Shown: piece by piece, positions 15,162 through 22,158 of the stretch
Layout of the letters: each line of letters opens with the position of its first letter
Position numbering within the stretch: position 1 is the first letter of the stretch
Virus record (IMG/VR): IMGVR_UViG_3300031214_000014
Span: 1-22,853 of that record
Source of the DNA: a virus
DNA: 22,853 nt
Strand: one strand, 5' to 3'
Notes under the pieces: model-generated
Seen by the model: only the letters and a program-made list of their open reading frames with translations
What the model was told of the DNA's origin: nothing
The model's database searches: none
Made by a program: the position numbers and the translations under genes

Positions 15162-16726
15162 TGTTGGCCTCCTTGTTTGATCATATCAGGAACGGCTTTG
15201 CTGGCTTCTGCTGCCATCTTCTGTTCCATCATTGCTTTCTGTTCAGCTTGCTGCATCTCTTTGAACTGCTCATCATTCATCAACCAGTCTATTTCTAGGC
15301 CAATCTCAGCAGCTACCTTGCCACTAAACTTGTCCCATTGCACTCTACGTTGCATAGTTTCAGGCCATGAGTTAGTCATCTGAAGCATCTCTGTGAATTG
15401 CATGATCTTGTCAAGCTCGTTCATTCTACCTAAGGCTTCTACACCAGTTATAATCTCTGGACTAAAGTCACCTAGTTTCAAATCAGAATTGCTGTTATCA
15501 ATAGCCATCTTGAGAAGGCGCATAGCTCTAGGCTTCTGCCAGATAGCAGACAGGTGACTGTATACACCACCCAAAGCCAGCTCAAGATCAGCAGCATCCT
15601 GTCGGATCTCATAAGCAGTTACACGTTCTGCATCTCGTCTTGCTGCCCGAGATACCATAAAGGCTTCACCAACCCTTCGCTCGTAATCCCTAAGGACTTC
15701 AACGATAGGAGAGAAGTCTGCGTATTTCTCTAACTGTAGAACACCGATGTCATCAATGTTGCCACTGATGAATTCCCCTGTTGGGCTTTCAACAAGATGG
15801 TCAACATCTGTGTAGCTTCCGGGTTTAACAAGGTACTTGATGTCTGCCATCAAGATCATACCCTTAGCTACAGCCTCAGAAAGTATTTGAATAACATGGA
15901 AATCTCCACCATGATCTTCTACCAAGCCTCTACCGTAATCTTCACCGTGAGTATGGTTCCACATTAAGATGGTGAAGGGGATGTTCTCTTCCTTCATAAG
16001 GCTTTCTTTACCTACCACCACACCAAGGACTTCTTGATATACTTTGTACTTACCATCAGGTTGACGCAAGCCACCTGTGTACAGAGAGACCTCAGTATCA
16101 TCTTTGATGTGACTGTTACGATAGTCTGATTTTACCTGCTGCTTAATCTCCTCCGGCATAGAGCCTAAGGCTTTCTTCTGGCAGATTATAACTTCAAGTA
16201 AAGTTCCATACGTATCTCTCTTCACAACGTACTGGTTTAGGCTTAAACCTATAGCATGTTTAGTTGTTTCAGGGAAGTAGTGCATGTAGTTACCAGTGAT
16301 AATCAAATGCTTGGATGTTTTAATATCCAAGTCTCTAGGTGTTGTGCTGTCCATGAATGTCATGGCATCAGACTCTACAGCGGCAAGCTCAGTTGCCAAG
16401 GTAGAACTGTCCCAGCCCTCTTCCTTTAGTTCTCTTTGGATATCAGAGGAGAAGCTTAGTTTAAAGAAAGACCTAGAAGGCGGGAACAGGGTCATTATAA
16501 TCTTGTTACTAAGGTGATTAACAACCTTTGCACCAAAGCTCTGCCAACCGTGTTGCATAGAATCACTTTCTGTGTTCTGATTCTCTGGCATAACGTATGG
16601 CAGTGTAGCCTTGGCGTATTGCTCTGAACGACTTAGATAGGTCTCCCTTTTCTGCTTCAACTGATCGTACTTGGAAGCTAGGGTAGACCCTTTATCTCCA
16701 TAGGGAGACAAGGGATTGTTTTTCAT
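15158..16726 (-). CDS. Portal / head-tail connector (T7 gp8-like)
   Basis: The 522-residue protein (T7 gp8 is 536) forms the dodecameric portal through which DNA is packaged. The N-terminus shows the family plan: a YDQLKQKRETYLSRSEQYAK helix, then W-Q-S-F-G-A-K-V-V-N-H-L-S-N-K and TLFPPSRSFFKLSF (about residues 60-92). Later come VSRAARRDAERVTAYEIRQDA, typical of the wing and stem region, and a Gln/Ala/Met-rich C-terminal helix. AAGGAG lies 5 bases before the ATG. It starts 9 bases after the gp7.3-like stop and overlaps the scaffold start by four bases. Confidence 0.97.
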   Translation of the reverse strand: MKNNPLSPYGDKGSTLASKYDQLKQKRETYLSRSEQYAKATLPYVMPENQNTESDSMQHGWQSFGAKVVNHLSNKIIMTLFPPSRSFFKLSFSSDIQRELKEEGWDSSTLATELAAVESDAMTFMDSTTPRDLDIKTSKHLIITGNYMHYFPETTKHAIGLSLNQYVVKRDTYGTLLEVIICQKKALGSMPEEIKQQVKSDYRNSHIKDDTEVSLYTGGLRQPDGKYKVYQEVLGVVVGKESLMKEENIPFTILMWNHTHGEDYGRGLVEDHGGDFHVIQILSEAVAKGMILMADIKYLVKPGSYTDVDHLVESPTGEFISGNIDDIGVLQLEKYADFSPIVEVLRDYERRVGEAFMVSRAARRDAERVTAYEIRQDAADLELALGGVYSHLSAIWQKPRAMRLLKMAIDNSNSDLKLGDFSPEIITGVEALGRMNELDKIMQFTEMLQMTNSWPETMQRRVQWDKFSGKVAAEIGLEIDWLMNDEQFKEMQQAEQKAMMEQKMAAEASKAVPDMIKQGGQQ

Positions 16727-16735
16727 GTAGTCTCC

Positions 16736-16936
16736 TTACGCGCTGAGGCCAGTACCTACCCCTTGGTTTGACCCAACGGCATTACCTGAAGGTCTACGCA
16801 ATGCACGGCGACCTTTCTTTTCACTTTCTTCGCCTTCCCCACCAACAGCGATATCCTCAGGCTCAATAGTGTCTGATCTTTCTGGACGCTTGGCCGGGTT
16901 AGGTACTTCTGGTGTACTAGGTGACATAAAACCCAT
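16736..16936 (-). CDS. Small virion/tail-assembly protein, gp7.3-like
   Basis: This 66-residue protein precedes the portal gene, where T7 has gene 7.3, a small virion protein needed for adsorption. The plan matches: a Pro-rich, acidic middle (EPEDIAVGGEGEE), a basic block (KKGRRALRRPSG) and a Gly/Ser-rich C-terminus (VGSNQGVGTGLSA), as in T7 gp7.3, which ends in basic then Gly/Ser-rich sequence. The start overlaps the acetyltransferase stop as TAATG and has AGGAGAAAG upstream. Such short low-complexity proteins carry little information, so the match rests on place and composition. Confidence 0.55.
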   Translation of the reverse strand: MGFMSPSTPEVPNPAKRPERSDTIEPEDIAVGGEGEESEKKGRRALRRPSGNAVGSNQGVGTGLSA

Positions 16937-17409
16937 TATAACTTTCTCCTGTATTGTGAACCTAAATGAGAGTACCCTAATTTTTGGTACAGTTTACTTG
17001 TCTTTGTTTCATGGACACCCGAGGCTATGCTAAGTCTAATTTCAGATGCACCTTCCTCTTCAGCCCAATCTTCATAAGCTCTCAGTAAATCTAAACCATG
17101 CCTAGTGCCTCTGTACTCAGGTGCAACGTAAACAATTTGATCGAGAGCTACCTTCTCTGGTGACCAAGGTAATGCTGCTACACAAACAGCCCATAGCATA
17201 CCAACAACTTCCTTCTCAGAATTCAAGCTGAGGATAAACAGTTGGTTAGGGTCTTTTGTTGCAAGCATCATATTACCAATGGCAAGCGAGGAGTCGTAAG
17301 AGAGGCCAGCGTATTCGCCAGCCTCCTCAAGGTAGCTCTCTGCTAAACATAGTACAGTGAGAGCATCAAATGCGGTAGCTTCACGTATCATTGGAGATGC
17401 CGTATACAT
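16936..17409 (-). CDS. GNAT-family N-acetyltransferase
   Basis: This 157-residue protein has the GNAT fold order: N-terminal IREATAFDALTVLCLAESY, strand VVGMLWAVCVA (about 68-78), motif A at about 89-110 (LDQIVYVAPEYRGTRHGLDLL, binding the acetyl-CoA pyrophosphate), and motif B with SKLYQKLGYSHLGSQYRRKL at the end. In motif A, Arg103 replaces the usual first Gly of the Q/R-x-x-G-x-G/A loop. The substrate is unknown; phage GNATs may modify host or virion proteins. It lies just before the gp7.3-like and portal genes, overlaps the upstream small gene by 29 bases and has only a weak AGGG site, so Met7 (17391) is an alternative start. Confidence 0.8.
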   Translation of the reverse strand: MYTASPMIREATAFDALTVLCLAESYLEEAGEYAGLSYDSSLAIGNMMLATKDPNQLFILSLNSEKEVVGMLWAVCVAALPWSPEKVALDQIVYVAPEYRGTRHGLDLLRAYEDWAEEEGASEIRLSIASGVHETKTSKLYQKLGYSHLGSQYRRKL

Positions 17410-17578
17410 TTACCCTGTGCTTAAGAACATCAAGAATCCTAAGACGTTCCTGTTCTGCAACGAGTTTCCAAGTTGGCTTGTCAGGGTTCGGTGGGTCTGG
17501 TAAAAGGGTTTGTTCTATCAGCTCCCAAGCATCAATAGGTATCGAAGGTTTCTTGGAAGGTTTCTTCTGAGACTGCAT
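17381..17578 (-). CDS. Small protein of unknown function (65 aa)
   Basis: The protein is Lys/Pro-rich at its N-terminus (MQSQKKPSKKPSIPIDAWEL) and helical afterwards (WKLVAEQERLRILDVLKHRVNV). GGAGGAG lies 4-5 bases upstream of the ATG. The start lies inside the end of the previous small ORF, overlapping by 47 bases, and the end overlaps the acetyltransferase start by 29 bases, so the three are likely translated from one message. I do not recognise the family. Confidence 0.6.
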   Translation of the reverse strand: MQSQKKPSKKPSIPIDAWELIEQTLLPDPPNPDKPTWKLVAEQERLRILDVLKHRVNVYGISNDT

Positions 17579-17717
17579 AAATCTCCTCCGCCTGCTCTAT
17601 TAGTGTATCAACATTAAGTCCAGCATTAGTCCCTTCCATATAAAGGTCTGTGCTCACCAAGCCTTCTGTCGCCTGTGACTCAACGATATCTGCTGCAATG
17701 ACTACTTGACTCCGCAT
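17532..17717 (-). CDS. Small acidic protein of unknown function (61 aa)
   Basis: This is the first gene after a predicted phage promoter, with a leader of about 22 bases and AAGGAG 8-9 bases before the ATG. The protein is acidic (MRSQVVIAADIVESQATEGL; then EQAEEIYAVSEETFQETFDTY) with no membrane segment or motif I recognise. Its 3' end overlaps the next small gene by 47 bases and encodes that gene's ribosome-binding site in the EEIYA codons. Position and signals support it as real; function is unknown. Confidence 0.6.
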   Translation of the reverse strand: MRSQVVIAADIVESQATEGLVSTDLYMEGTNAGLNVDTLIEQAEEIYAVSEETFQETFDTY

Positions 17718-17736
17718 TTAATTACTCCTTATCTGT

Positions 17737-17753
17737 TTCTATAGTCCGGGTTA
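17737..17753 (-). promoter_or_regulatory. Phage T7/T3-like promoter after the reductase gene
   Basis: The minus strand reads TAACCCGGACTATAGAA. The predicted start is the G at 17739. The TAA is the stop codon of the reductase gene. It would drive the small genes, acetyltransferase, gp7.3-like, portal and scaffold genes, similar in role to T7 phi6.5. Confidence 0.83.
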
Positions 17754-19619
17754 TGTTACTTCACAACCAGAGGAAGAGCAAGCTATCTCACCTGCAAGGT
17801 CTGTGTTGTCTGTCTCTTCGTGTACCTTGGTAAGGTCAATGCCTTCAAGGTGCGAGTACATTTCTAGGAATTTCTCTTCTGTGATATCCTCAAAGGGAAG
17901 CTGTTGGTAAGTGCCACCTTCATAAGGCAGAACCGCAATACCATTGAACTCTTCACGATGACTCCACATCCACTCAGACACAGTTCCCCACTCATCTGGC
18001 TTAACTGAGATAGTGCAAGATACGTTATGACTGTTCTTACCTGTTCGATGACCAGTGCGTACCCATTCTTTATTGAAACGGGATACCCGATCAAGCAATG
18101 AAGTAAGAGACTCTGTTCTCACGATGGAGCCTTCAGGTGCCCGTTGAGGTACGCTGATAACTGCCATAGTGTCTGGACGGAACACCTCATCTTCCACCAA
18201 TTCAGGGTGTACTTTAGCTAGGTACTGATACAAGGCTTCGTTCTTACCAATACGCATACGGCGAATGTAGTAAGTGTTGTGCCAAGCATGGATACCAGAA
18301 GAAGAACCAGCTACCAAAGAGCTAGTGCCTGAAGGCTTAACAGTAGAGGTGCGAGCTGCCCTGTTGATACCAATTTTCTTAGAAACTATATCGTTCTCTT
18401 CAAGAACAACACTGGAAGCTTTCTTTAGATCTAGGCTCAACACACAACCACTGGCTATACCAGTCATACCAACACCAATCAAGGCATCCTCTTCAGTGGT
18501 ACGCTTCCACTCAGGGTTAAGGTAATGGAAGTTAGTGTAGCCTGCCTGAAGTGTACCAATGAATGCAGCGGCTCGTGATCTATCTTCTAGGTCTTGCTGG
18601 TCTACAATGTTACTGGCATTTATCTCCGTTAGATTGCAGAACTGGTACGGCTTAAGTGCTATCTCACAACATGGGTTGGTTCCCCAATCTGCATCGTTAG
18701 TCCAGTACACTCCGGGTTCACCTGAATGACTGTCCTCTACCTTCTGCATTAGAGCATAGAACTCCTCCTGAGATACCTCACTCCGAGGAAGCACTGCACT
18801 GTTGTTGGCTCTGCCTCGCTGAGGATTATCCAGATACCATTCTCCAGATTTGCAGCTAAGCATCTCTTCGTCATCTCTGTCGAACAAACAGATCAGGGCA
18901 GCACGGCGGATACCACCGGCTAGGACTGCATCAGCAATGAAGCAGAACATATCATGCACTTCGATTGGCTTGAGTTTTGTTCCACGACCACGGGCTTTTA
19001 ATACACCTTCCAGCAGAGCCTCAAGCTCCAGCAGGCAAGCCTTCAGTGGATCAGGGCCGGGTGCCTTGCCACCAGAAGTAACAAGCTCAGCGCCTTTGTG
19101 ACGGATGTCACTGAAGTCAAACACTGGTCGGATCTTCCCATAGAAATAAGCCTCAACCAGAACCTTAATAGAGTCAGCCCATCCCTCAATGCTGTCCCCA
19201 ATCAAGAACCTTCGCTCTCGATAGTCGGGGCCTTGCAGGGCAGGGAGCTGATCTACGTGTCGGTGCTGTACTGAGTACCCTGCACCAGAACCACCTAGGA
19301 GTAAGAACATCACTTCCTGAAAAGAACTTACCTGTTCAGCAGGTAGGTACGCACAGTTGAATATCCGATTAGGGGCCTTGAAGATCGGGTTACCACCGAA
19401 CTGCAATGAGCGCATAGAAGGCAGAACCTTCTTAGGCATAACAAAATCCATGTACGTATTAAAGATATCTGTTGCAAGATCTGGATACGTATCAATGTGC
19501 ATCTGCATGTTACGAAACACTAGCTCTTCCCATGTTTCTCTGCGCTGTAGGCTTGGTACGAACTTTGCGTACTTGGTAAACACCGTGATATCTGAGAGGA
19601 TACTTGTAGCTTTATCCAT
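17751..19619 (-). CDS. nrdJ: Class II (adenosylcobalamin-dependent) ribonucleotide reductase
   Basis: This 622-residue enzyme should reduce ribonucleotides (probably triphosphates) to deoxyribonucleotides for phage DNA synthesis. It resembles the monomeric Lactobacillus leichmannii RTPR type. Cys89 (RIFNCAYLP) and Cys328 (FCNLTEI) would be the reducing pair and Cys317 (GTNPCCEI) the thiyl-radical residue; the 11-residue spacing 317-328 equals that of Cys408-Cys419 as I recall them. KPSGTSSLVAGSSSGIHAW is the phosphate-binding loop region, and Cys614/Cys619 near the C-terminus (ACSSSGCEVT) would be the thioredoxin-linked shuttle. It is shorter than the about 739-residue L. leichmannii enzyme. 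The start overlaps the MazG-like stop as TAATG. A second Cys directly follows the radical Cys, where Gly or another residue is more common. Confidence 0.92.
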   Translation of the reverse strand: MDKATSILSDITVFTKYAKFVPSLQRRETWEELVFRNMQMHIDTYPDLATDIFNTYMDFVMPKKVLPSMRSLQFGGNPIFKAPNRIFNCAYLPAEQVSSFQEVMFLLLGGSGAGYSVQHRHVDQLPALQGPDYRERRFLIGDSIEGWADSIKVLVEAYFYGKIRPVFDFSDIRHKGAELVTSGGKAPGPDPLKACLLELEALLEGVLKARGRGTKLKPIEVHDMFCFIADAVLAGGIRRAALICLFDRDDEEMLSCKSGEWYLDNPQRGRANNSAVLPRSEVSQEEFYALMQKVEDSHSGEPGVYWTNDADWGTNPCCEIALKPYQFCNLTEINASNIVDQQDLEDRSRAAAFIGTLQAGYTNFHYLNPEWKRTTEEDALIGVGMTGIASGCVLSLDLKKASSVVLEENDIVSKKIGINRAARTSTVKPSGTSSLVAGSSSGIHAWHNTYYIRRMRIGKNEALYQYLAKVHPELVEDEVFRPDTMAVISVPQRAPEGSIVRTESLTSLLDRVSRFNKEWVRTGHRTGKNSHNVSCTISVKPDEWGTVSEWMWSHREEFNGIAVLPYEGGTYQQLPFEDITEEKFLEMYSHLEGIDLTKVHEETDNTDLAGEIACSSSGCEVT

Positions 19620-19927
19620 TACTCACCTGCCTTAACAAAGGTGCCATCAATGGTCTTGCCTTTGCGCTTGCTGATCTTATTATAAGCAGACTCAAGCATC
19701 TCTGCCAGTGTGGTGCCTTGCAACTTTGCTTGTACGCATAGAGTTACCAGAACATCTCCACCTTCCATGATTACTTTGTCTCTATTGCCCATGTGTACTT
19801 CATCTGCAAACTCGTAAGCTTCCTCAATGAATTTGTTAACCTGTGCAACTTCGTTACCTTCAAAGATCAGGCCCTTACCTTCTGCCCACTCTCCTACTGA
19901 CTTCTCTAGTTCTTCTAACTTAGGCAT
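19619..19927 (-). CDS. MazG-like nucleotide pyrophosphohydrolase
   Basis: This 102-residue protein has the all-alpha NTP-PPase pattern: metal-binding E-E-A-Y-E (Glu35, Glu36, Glu39) and E-G-G-D (Glu55, Asp58), then QAKLQGTTLAEMLESAYNKISKRKGKTIDGTFVK, typical of phage MazG-like proteins. Members hydrolyse nucleoside triphosphates or nucleotide alarmones to monophosphates and pyrophosphate. It is translated with the reductase (TAATG overlap) and has GGAGG 6 bases before its ATG, just downstream of a terminator hairpin. The pairing suggests tuning of the dNTP pool; the true substrate cannot be read from sequence. Confidence 0.85.
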   Translation of the reverse strand: MPKLEELEKSVGEWAEGKGLIFEGNEVAQVNKFIEEAYEFADEVHMGNRDKVIMEGGDVLVTLCVQAKLQGTTLAEMLESAYNKISKRKGKTIDGTFVKAGE

Positions 19928-19942
19928 TAAACCTCCAAGTAG

Positions 19943-19975
19943 TAAAGAAAGGGGCTACGCTGCCCCTTTTTTTGA
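19943..19975 (-). terminator. Symmetric terminator hairpin after the ligase gene
   Basis: An 8-base-pair stem (19948-19955 with 19962-19969, core GGGGC/GCCCC) encloses a 6-base loop. Going leftwards it is followed by TTTCTTT and preceded by seven A; on the plus strand the same stem is followed by seven T, so it should work in both directions and better on the plus strand. It lies in the 49-base ligase/MazG gap. T7 has its early terminator TE just after the ligase gene too. Confidence 0.75.
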
Positions 19976-19976
19976 A

Positions 19977-20888
19977 TTAAAAATCTGGTTCAGCTTTATC
20001 ATGCCGTAACTCACCTACTTTAGGTAATCTGATCTTACCCTTGCTGCTATCTTGCAGACCATACACTGCGTAGATTCTGCCAACAGGGTCGTTCTCTTTG
20101 AACTCAAACATATACTGTGCATCCTCATGAGTGTAGTTCTTACCAAGCATAGCTTTAATAGTGTCGCCATCCTTCCACTTGAAGATAAGATTAGCTACCT
20201 TTCCAGCGTACTTTCCTTTACCTTCTTCGGTATCAACACACAGCAGGTCGTACTCAACACGACGAACTTTCTTCATTGAGCGCCAGCCTTTATGTCCAGC
20301 TTCCCAATCAGCGTCATGCTTTAATACGACACCCTCCTGTCCTTCATCAATAGCACCCTTAGCAAAGCTCTCAAGCTCAGAATAGGAATGAATAAGATGA
20401 GTGCCGATGCAAGGAACACCGTGAAGCCTAAGACGATGCTGGCGATGAGTGTAGCGTTGCAAGCTCTTCCCATGAATGAACTCTTCAATAGTAAGATGGT
20501 CATAAAAGTGAATCTCCACATGAGTTATAAAGTAGTTTCCCAATACAGTGTCAATGTCTTTGGTCCGGTTAGGGTTCACAATTCCACTCAAAACCTCAAG
20601 GGACTTGCCGGGCAAACAAACCTCACCTATGTATACTCCTGCTTTCAGGTGACTATATTTCTTACAAAGACGCTCAAGATTGGATAGTCTTTTACCTGTC
20701 CTTCCGAAGATAGAAAGGTGTGTCCCGGTAGCAATGATCATACCGAAGACTCCATCATGCTTGATCTGTCCAATCAGAGGGTAAGATATTTTCTTCTCGC
20801 TGACTTCCTCCAAGTTCTTGACGAGCTGAACAATCTTACCCTCTTTTCTATAGTCCGGGGCAAGCCCCAAGAACTCAAAGCAATTCAT
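19977..20888 (-). CDS. ATP-dependent DNA ligase
   Basis: This protein of about 303 residues (T7 gp1.3 is 359) should seal nicks during phage replication and recombination. Motif I is QIKHDG with Lys43 as the adenylated residue; then FGRTGKRL (Ia), GEVCL with Glu89 (III), EGVVLKHD (IV, about 185-192) and GWRSMKKVRR (V, about 201-210). The C-terminal part, about 85 residues, would be a small OB domain. I chose ATG at 20888, which overlaps the DUF3310-like stop (TGATG) and has GGAG upstream; GTG one codon earlier is possible. Codons 9-15 contain a phage-promoter core. T7 places its ligase early, whereas here it follows exonuclease and endonuclease genes. Confidence 0.9.
   Translation of the reverse strand: MNCFEFLGLAPDYRKEGKIVQLVKNLEEVSEKKISYPLIGQIKHDGVFGMIIATGTHLSIFGRTGKRLSNLERLCKKYSHLKAGVYIGEVCLPGKSLEVLSGIVNPNRTKDIDTVLGNYFITHVEIHFYDHLTIEEFIHGKSLQRYTHRQHRLRLHGVPCIGTHLIHSYSELESFAKGAIDEGQEGVVLKHDADWEAGHKGWRSMKKVRRVEYDLLCVDTEEGKGKYAGKVANLIFKWKDGDTIKAMLGKNYTHEDAQYMFEFKENDPVGRIYAVYGLQDSSKGKIRLPKVGELRHDKAEPDF
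20846..20862 (-). promoter_or_regulatory. Phage promoter core inside the ligase gene
   Basis: The minus strand reads CCCGGACTATAGAA, 14 of 14 bases identical to the core of the three junction promoters, but with TGC instead of TAA upstream. The predicted start is the G at 20848, the middle base of codon Arg14 of the ligase. A small palindrome, GGGGCTTGCCCC, overlaps its upstream half. Messages from it would lack the ligase start and serve MazG-like and reductase genes downstream. Confidence 0.68.
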
Positions 20889-21133
20889 CACTTACTCCAT
20901 TTTGTCAGACGTTCGATTTCTGCATCGGCATAGAACTTAATCTTCTTTGCATCACGAAGCATCTCGGAATGTTCTACCTCACCGTACCTATAACAAGCCC
21001 GGAAGATTTCTCCGATCTGCGAGTTCATGTTCTTATGGGAGATGAGATGTTGCAGTTCCTTGGAACCTTTAGGTAGCTCGTAGTAACTGGCTGTTGACCC
21101 ATCAGACTTGACAGGCTTCCTCTCTTCACTCAT
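20888..21133 (-). CDS. DUF3310-like small protein
   Basis: This 81-residue protein carries SYYELPKGSKELQHLISHKN, then GEIFRACYRYGE and LRDAKKIKFYADAEIERL. The pattern (Tyr-rich start, N-x-x-x-G-x-x-F/I-K/R-A-x-R-x-G, leucine and aspartate, K-K-I/A, E-I-E-R-L end) is that of the phage DUF3310 family, which also occurs within T7 gp1.7, a nucleotide kinase. Only the small domain is present, so kinase activity is not implied. The start overlaps the metallophosphoesterase stop (ATGA) and the stop overlaps the ligase ATG by one base. Its place next to ligase, MazG-like and reductase genes fits DNA or nucleotide metabolism. Confidence 0.68.
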   Translation of the reverse strand: MSEERKPVKSDGSTASYYELPKGSKELQHLISHKNMNSQIGEIFRACYRYGEVEHSEMLRDAKKIKFYADAEIERLTKWSK

Positions 21134-22158
21134 GACTTTCCTCCTTTCATCAAACTTAAAACTCCATTAAGATTACCTGTATATCTGCCGTTATCATCCA
21201 TCGGCATAGGGATAAGGACAGGCTCAGAGTCAATGATAGCTGAACAACCAATAACAGGTTTGTTAGGGAAGTTCTTACCGTAAGCAAAAGCAAGAGCCTT
21301 GCGGTCGATGAGACAACCAGAAACCATAGCCCAATACAAGGCTGAGCTGCTGCTTCGGTAGCGGATAAAGAAGTACCCATGCTCATGTCCTTGTACGATA
21401 TTTGCTCGTTCATGAGCTGCATTGTTAAGGATGTCACCTGCACTCTGGTGCTGGAAGATAACCCTGTCCCCGTTGGGTAGTGTAACATCAATCTGTTCCT
21501 TCCACTCCCATCCTTCTCCGCCACCATCAGGAAATAGAACCTCACGGTATGGACGGATGTACTCAACAGGGATGCCAGTCTTGAATGCACGACGATACAC
21601 AAGTGAGCCATGATTACTGTGGCACACATCCTGTACCGGGAACATACGAGCCAAAGCATGCATGAACTCTCTTGCCTGTGCAAGCTCAGGGCCAGCAGCA
21701 TCCAAGTTAGGATCACTGTCATGGAAGCTCAAGGCATGACCGTCTGTTTCGTCACCAAGATTTACTACCCTAGTTGGCTTAAGTATTGAAGCAACATCAG
21801 CAAGAAAAGCTAGAGCATCTTTGTGTTGATACGGAGCGTGTTGGTCAGGGATGATCATGATACGTGAGTTGTCTACAGTTGTAGACTGACCCTTGTCGTC
21901 ATCTGGTGTAGGATTTCGTAGCTTTACCTCCTGATTCCTGATATGCCTATCGGCAACTGTCGTACCAACGTAGGCTTCTCCGTTCTCTTTGGTGAACTCA
22001 TACAGAGTTCTGTACCAATAACGAACCATATGCCTTGTGACTGAAGTCTCCCTCAACTCAGACAGAGACTTGGCTGCTTCACCAAAGTTCTCCGTATTGT
22101 CAATAGCGTCAATGATTTCTTCATTGGTAAACAGTTTTCTAAGTCGTACTCTTGCCAT
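21130..22158 (-). CDS. Calcineurin-like metallophosphoesterase
   Basis: I chose the ATG at 22158 because AGGAGG lies 9 bases upstream; an upstream extension to 22278 runs through the endonuclease gene. The 342-residue protein has the metal-binding set of this superfamily: D-x-H (Asp105, His107 in IIPDQHAPY), G-D-x-x-D (Asp136, Asp139 in VVNLGDETDG), an N-H motif (Asn182, His183 in CHSNHGS), His237 (IFQHQS) and G-H-x-H (His258, His260 in VQGHEHGYFF). Residues about 8-50 (TNEEIIDAIDNTENFGEAAK, then TSVTRHMVRYWYRTL) look like a DNA-binding helix-turn-helix. This suggests a nuclease or phosphatase acting on DNA. It overlaps the endonuclease stop by 20 bases. Substrate unknown. Confidence 0.85.
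   Translation of the reverse strand: MARVRLRKLFTNEEIIDAIDNTENFGEAAKSLSELRETSVTRHMVRYWYRTLYEFTKENGEAYVGTTVADRHIRNQEVKLRNPTPDDDKGQSTTVDNSRIMIIPDQHAPYQHKDALAFLADVASILKPTRVVNLGDETDGHALSFHDSDPNLDAAGPELAQAREFMHALARMFPVQDVCHSNHGSLVYRRAFKTGIPVEYIRPYREVLFPDGGGEGWEWKEQIDVTLPNGDRVIFQHQSAGDILNNAAHERANIVQGHEHGYFFIRYRSSSSALYWAMVSGCLIDRKALAFAYGKNFPNKPVIGCSAIIDSEPVLIPMPMDDNGRYTGNLNGVLSLMKGGKS

Noticed and set aside
18704-18720. AACCCGGAGTGTACTGG inside the reductase gene as a promoter variant
   Set aside because: Only the upstream half matches; the ACTATAG half is absent.
21156-21722. 188-codon minus-strand ORF in another frame
   Set aside because: It lies wholly inside the metallophosphoesterase gene, whose frame carries all metal-binding motifs; the shadow protein is Leu/Ser-rich without a domain and has no ribosome-binding site I can see.
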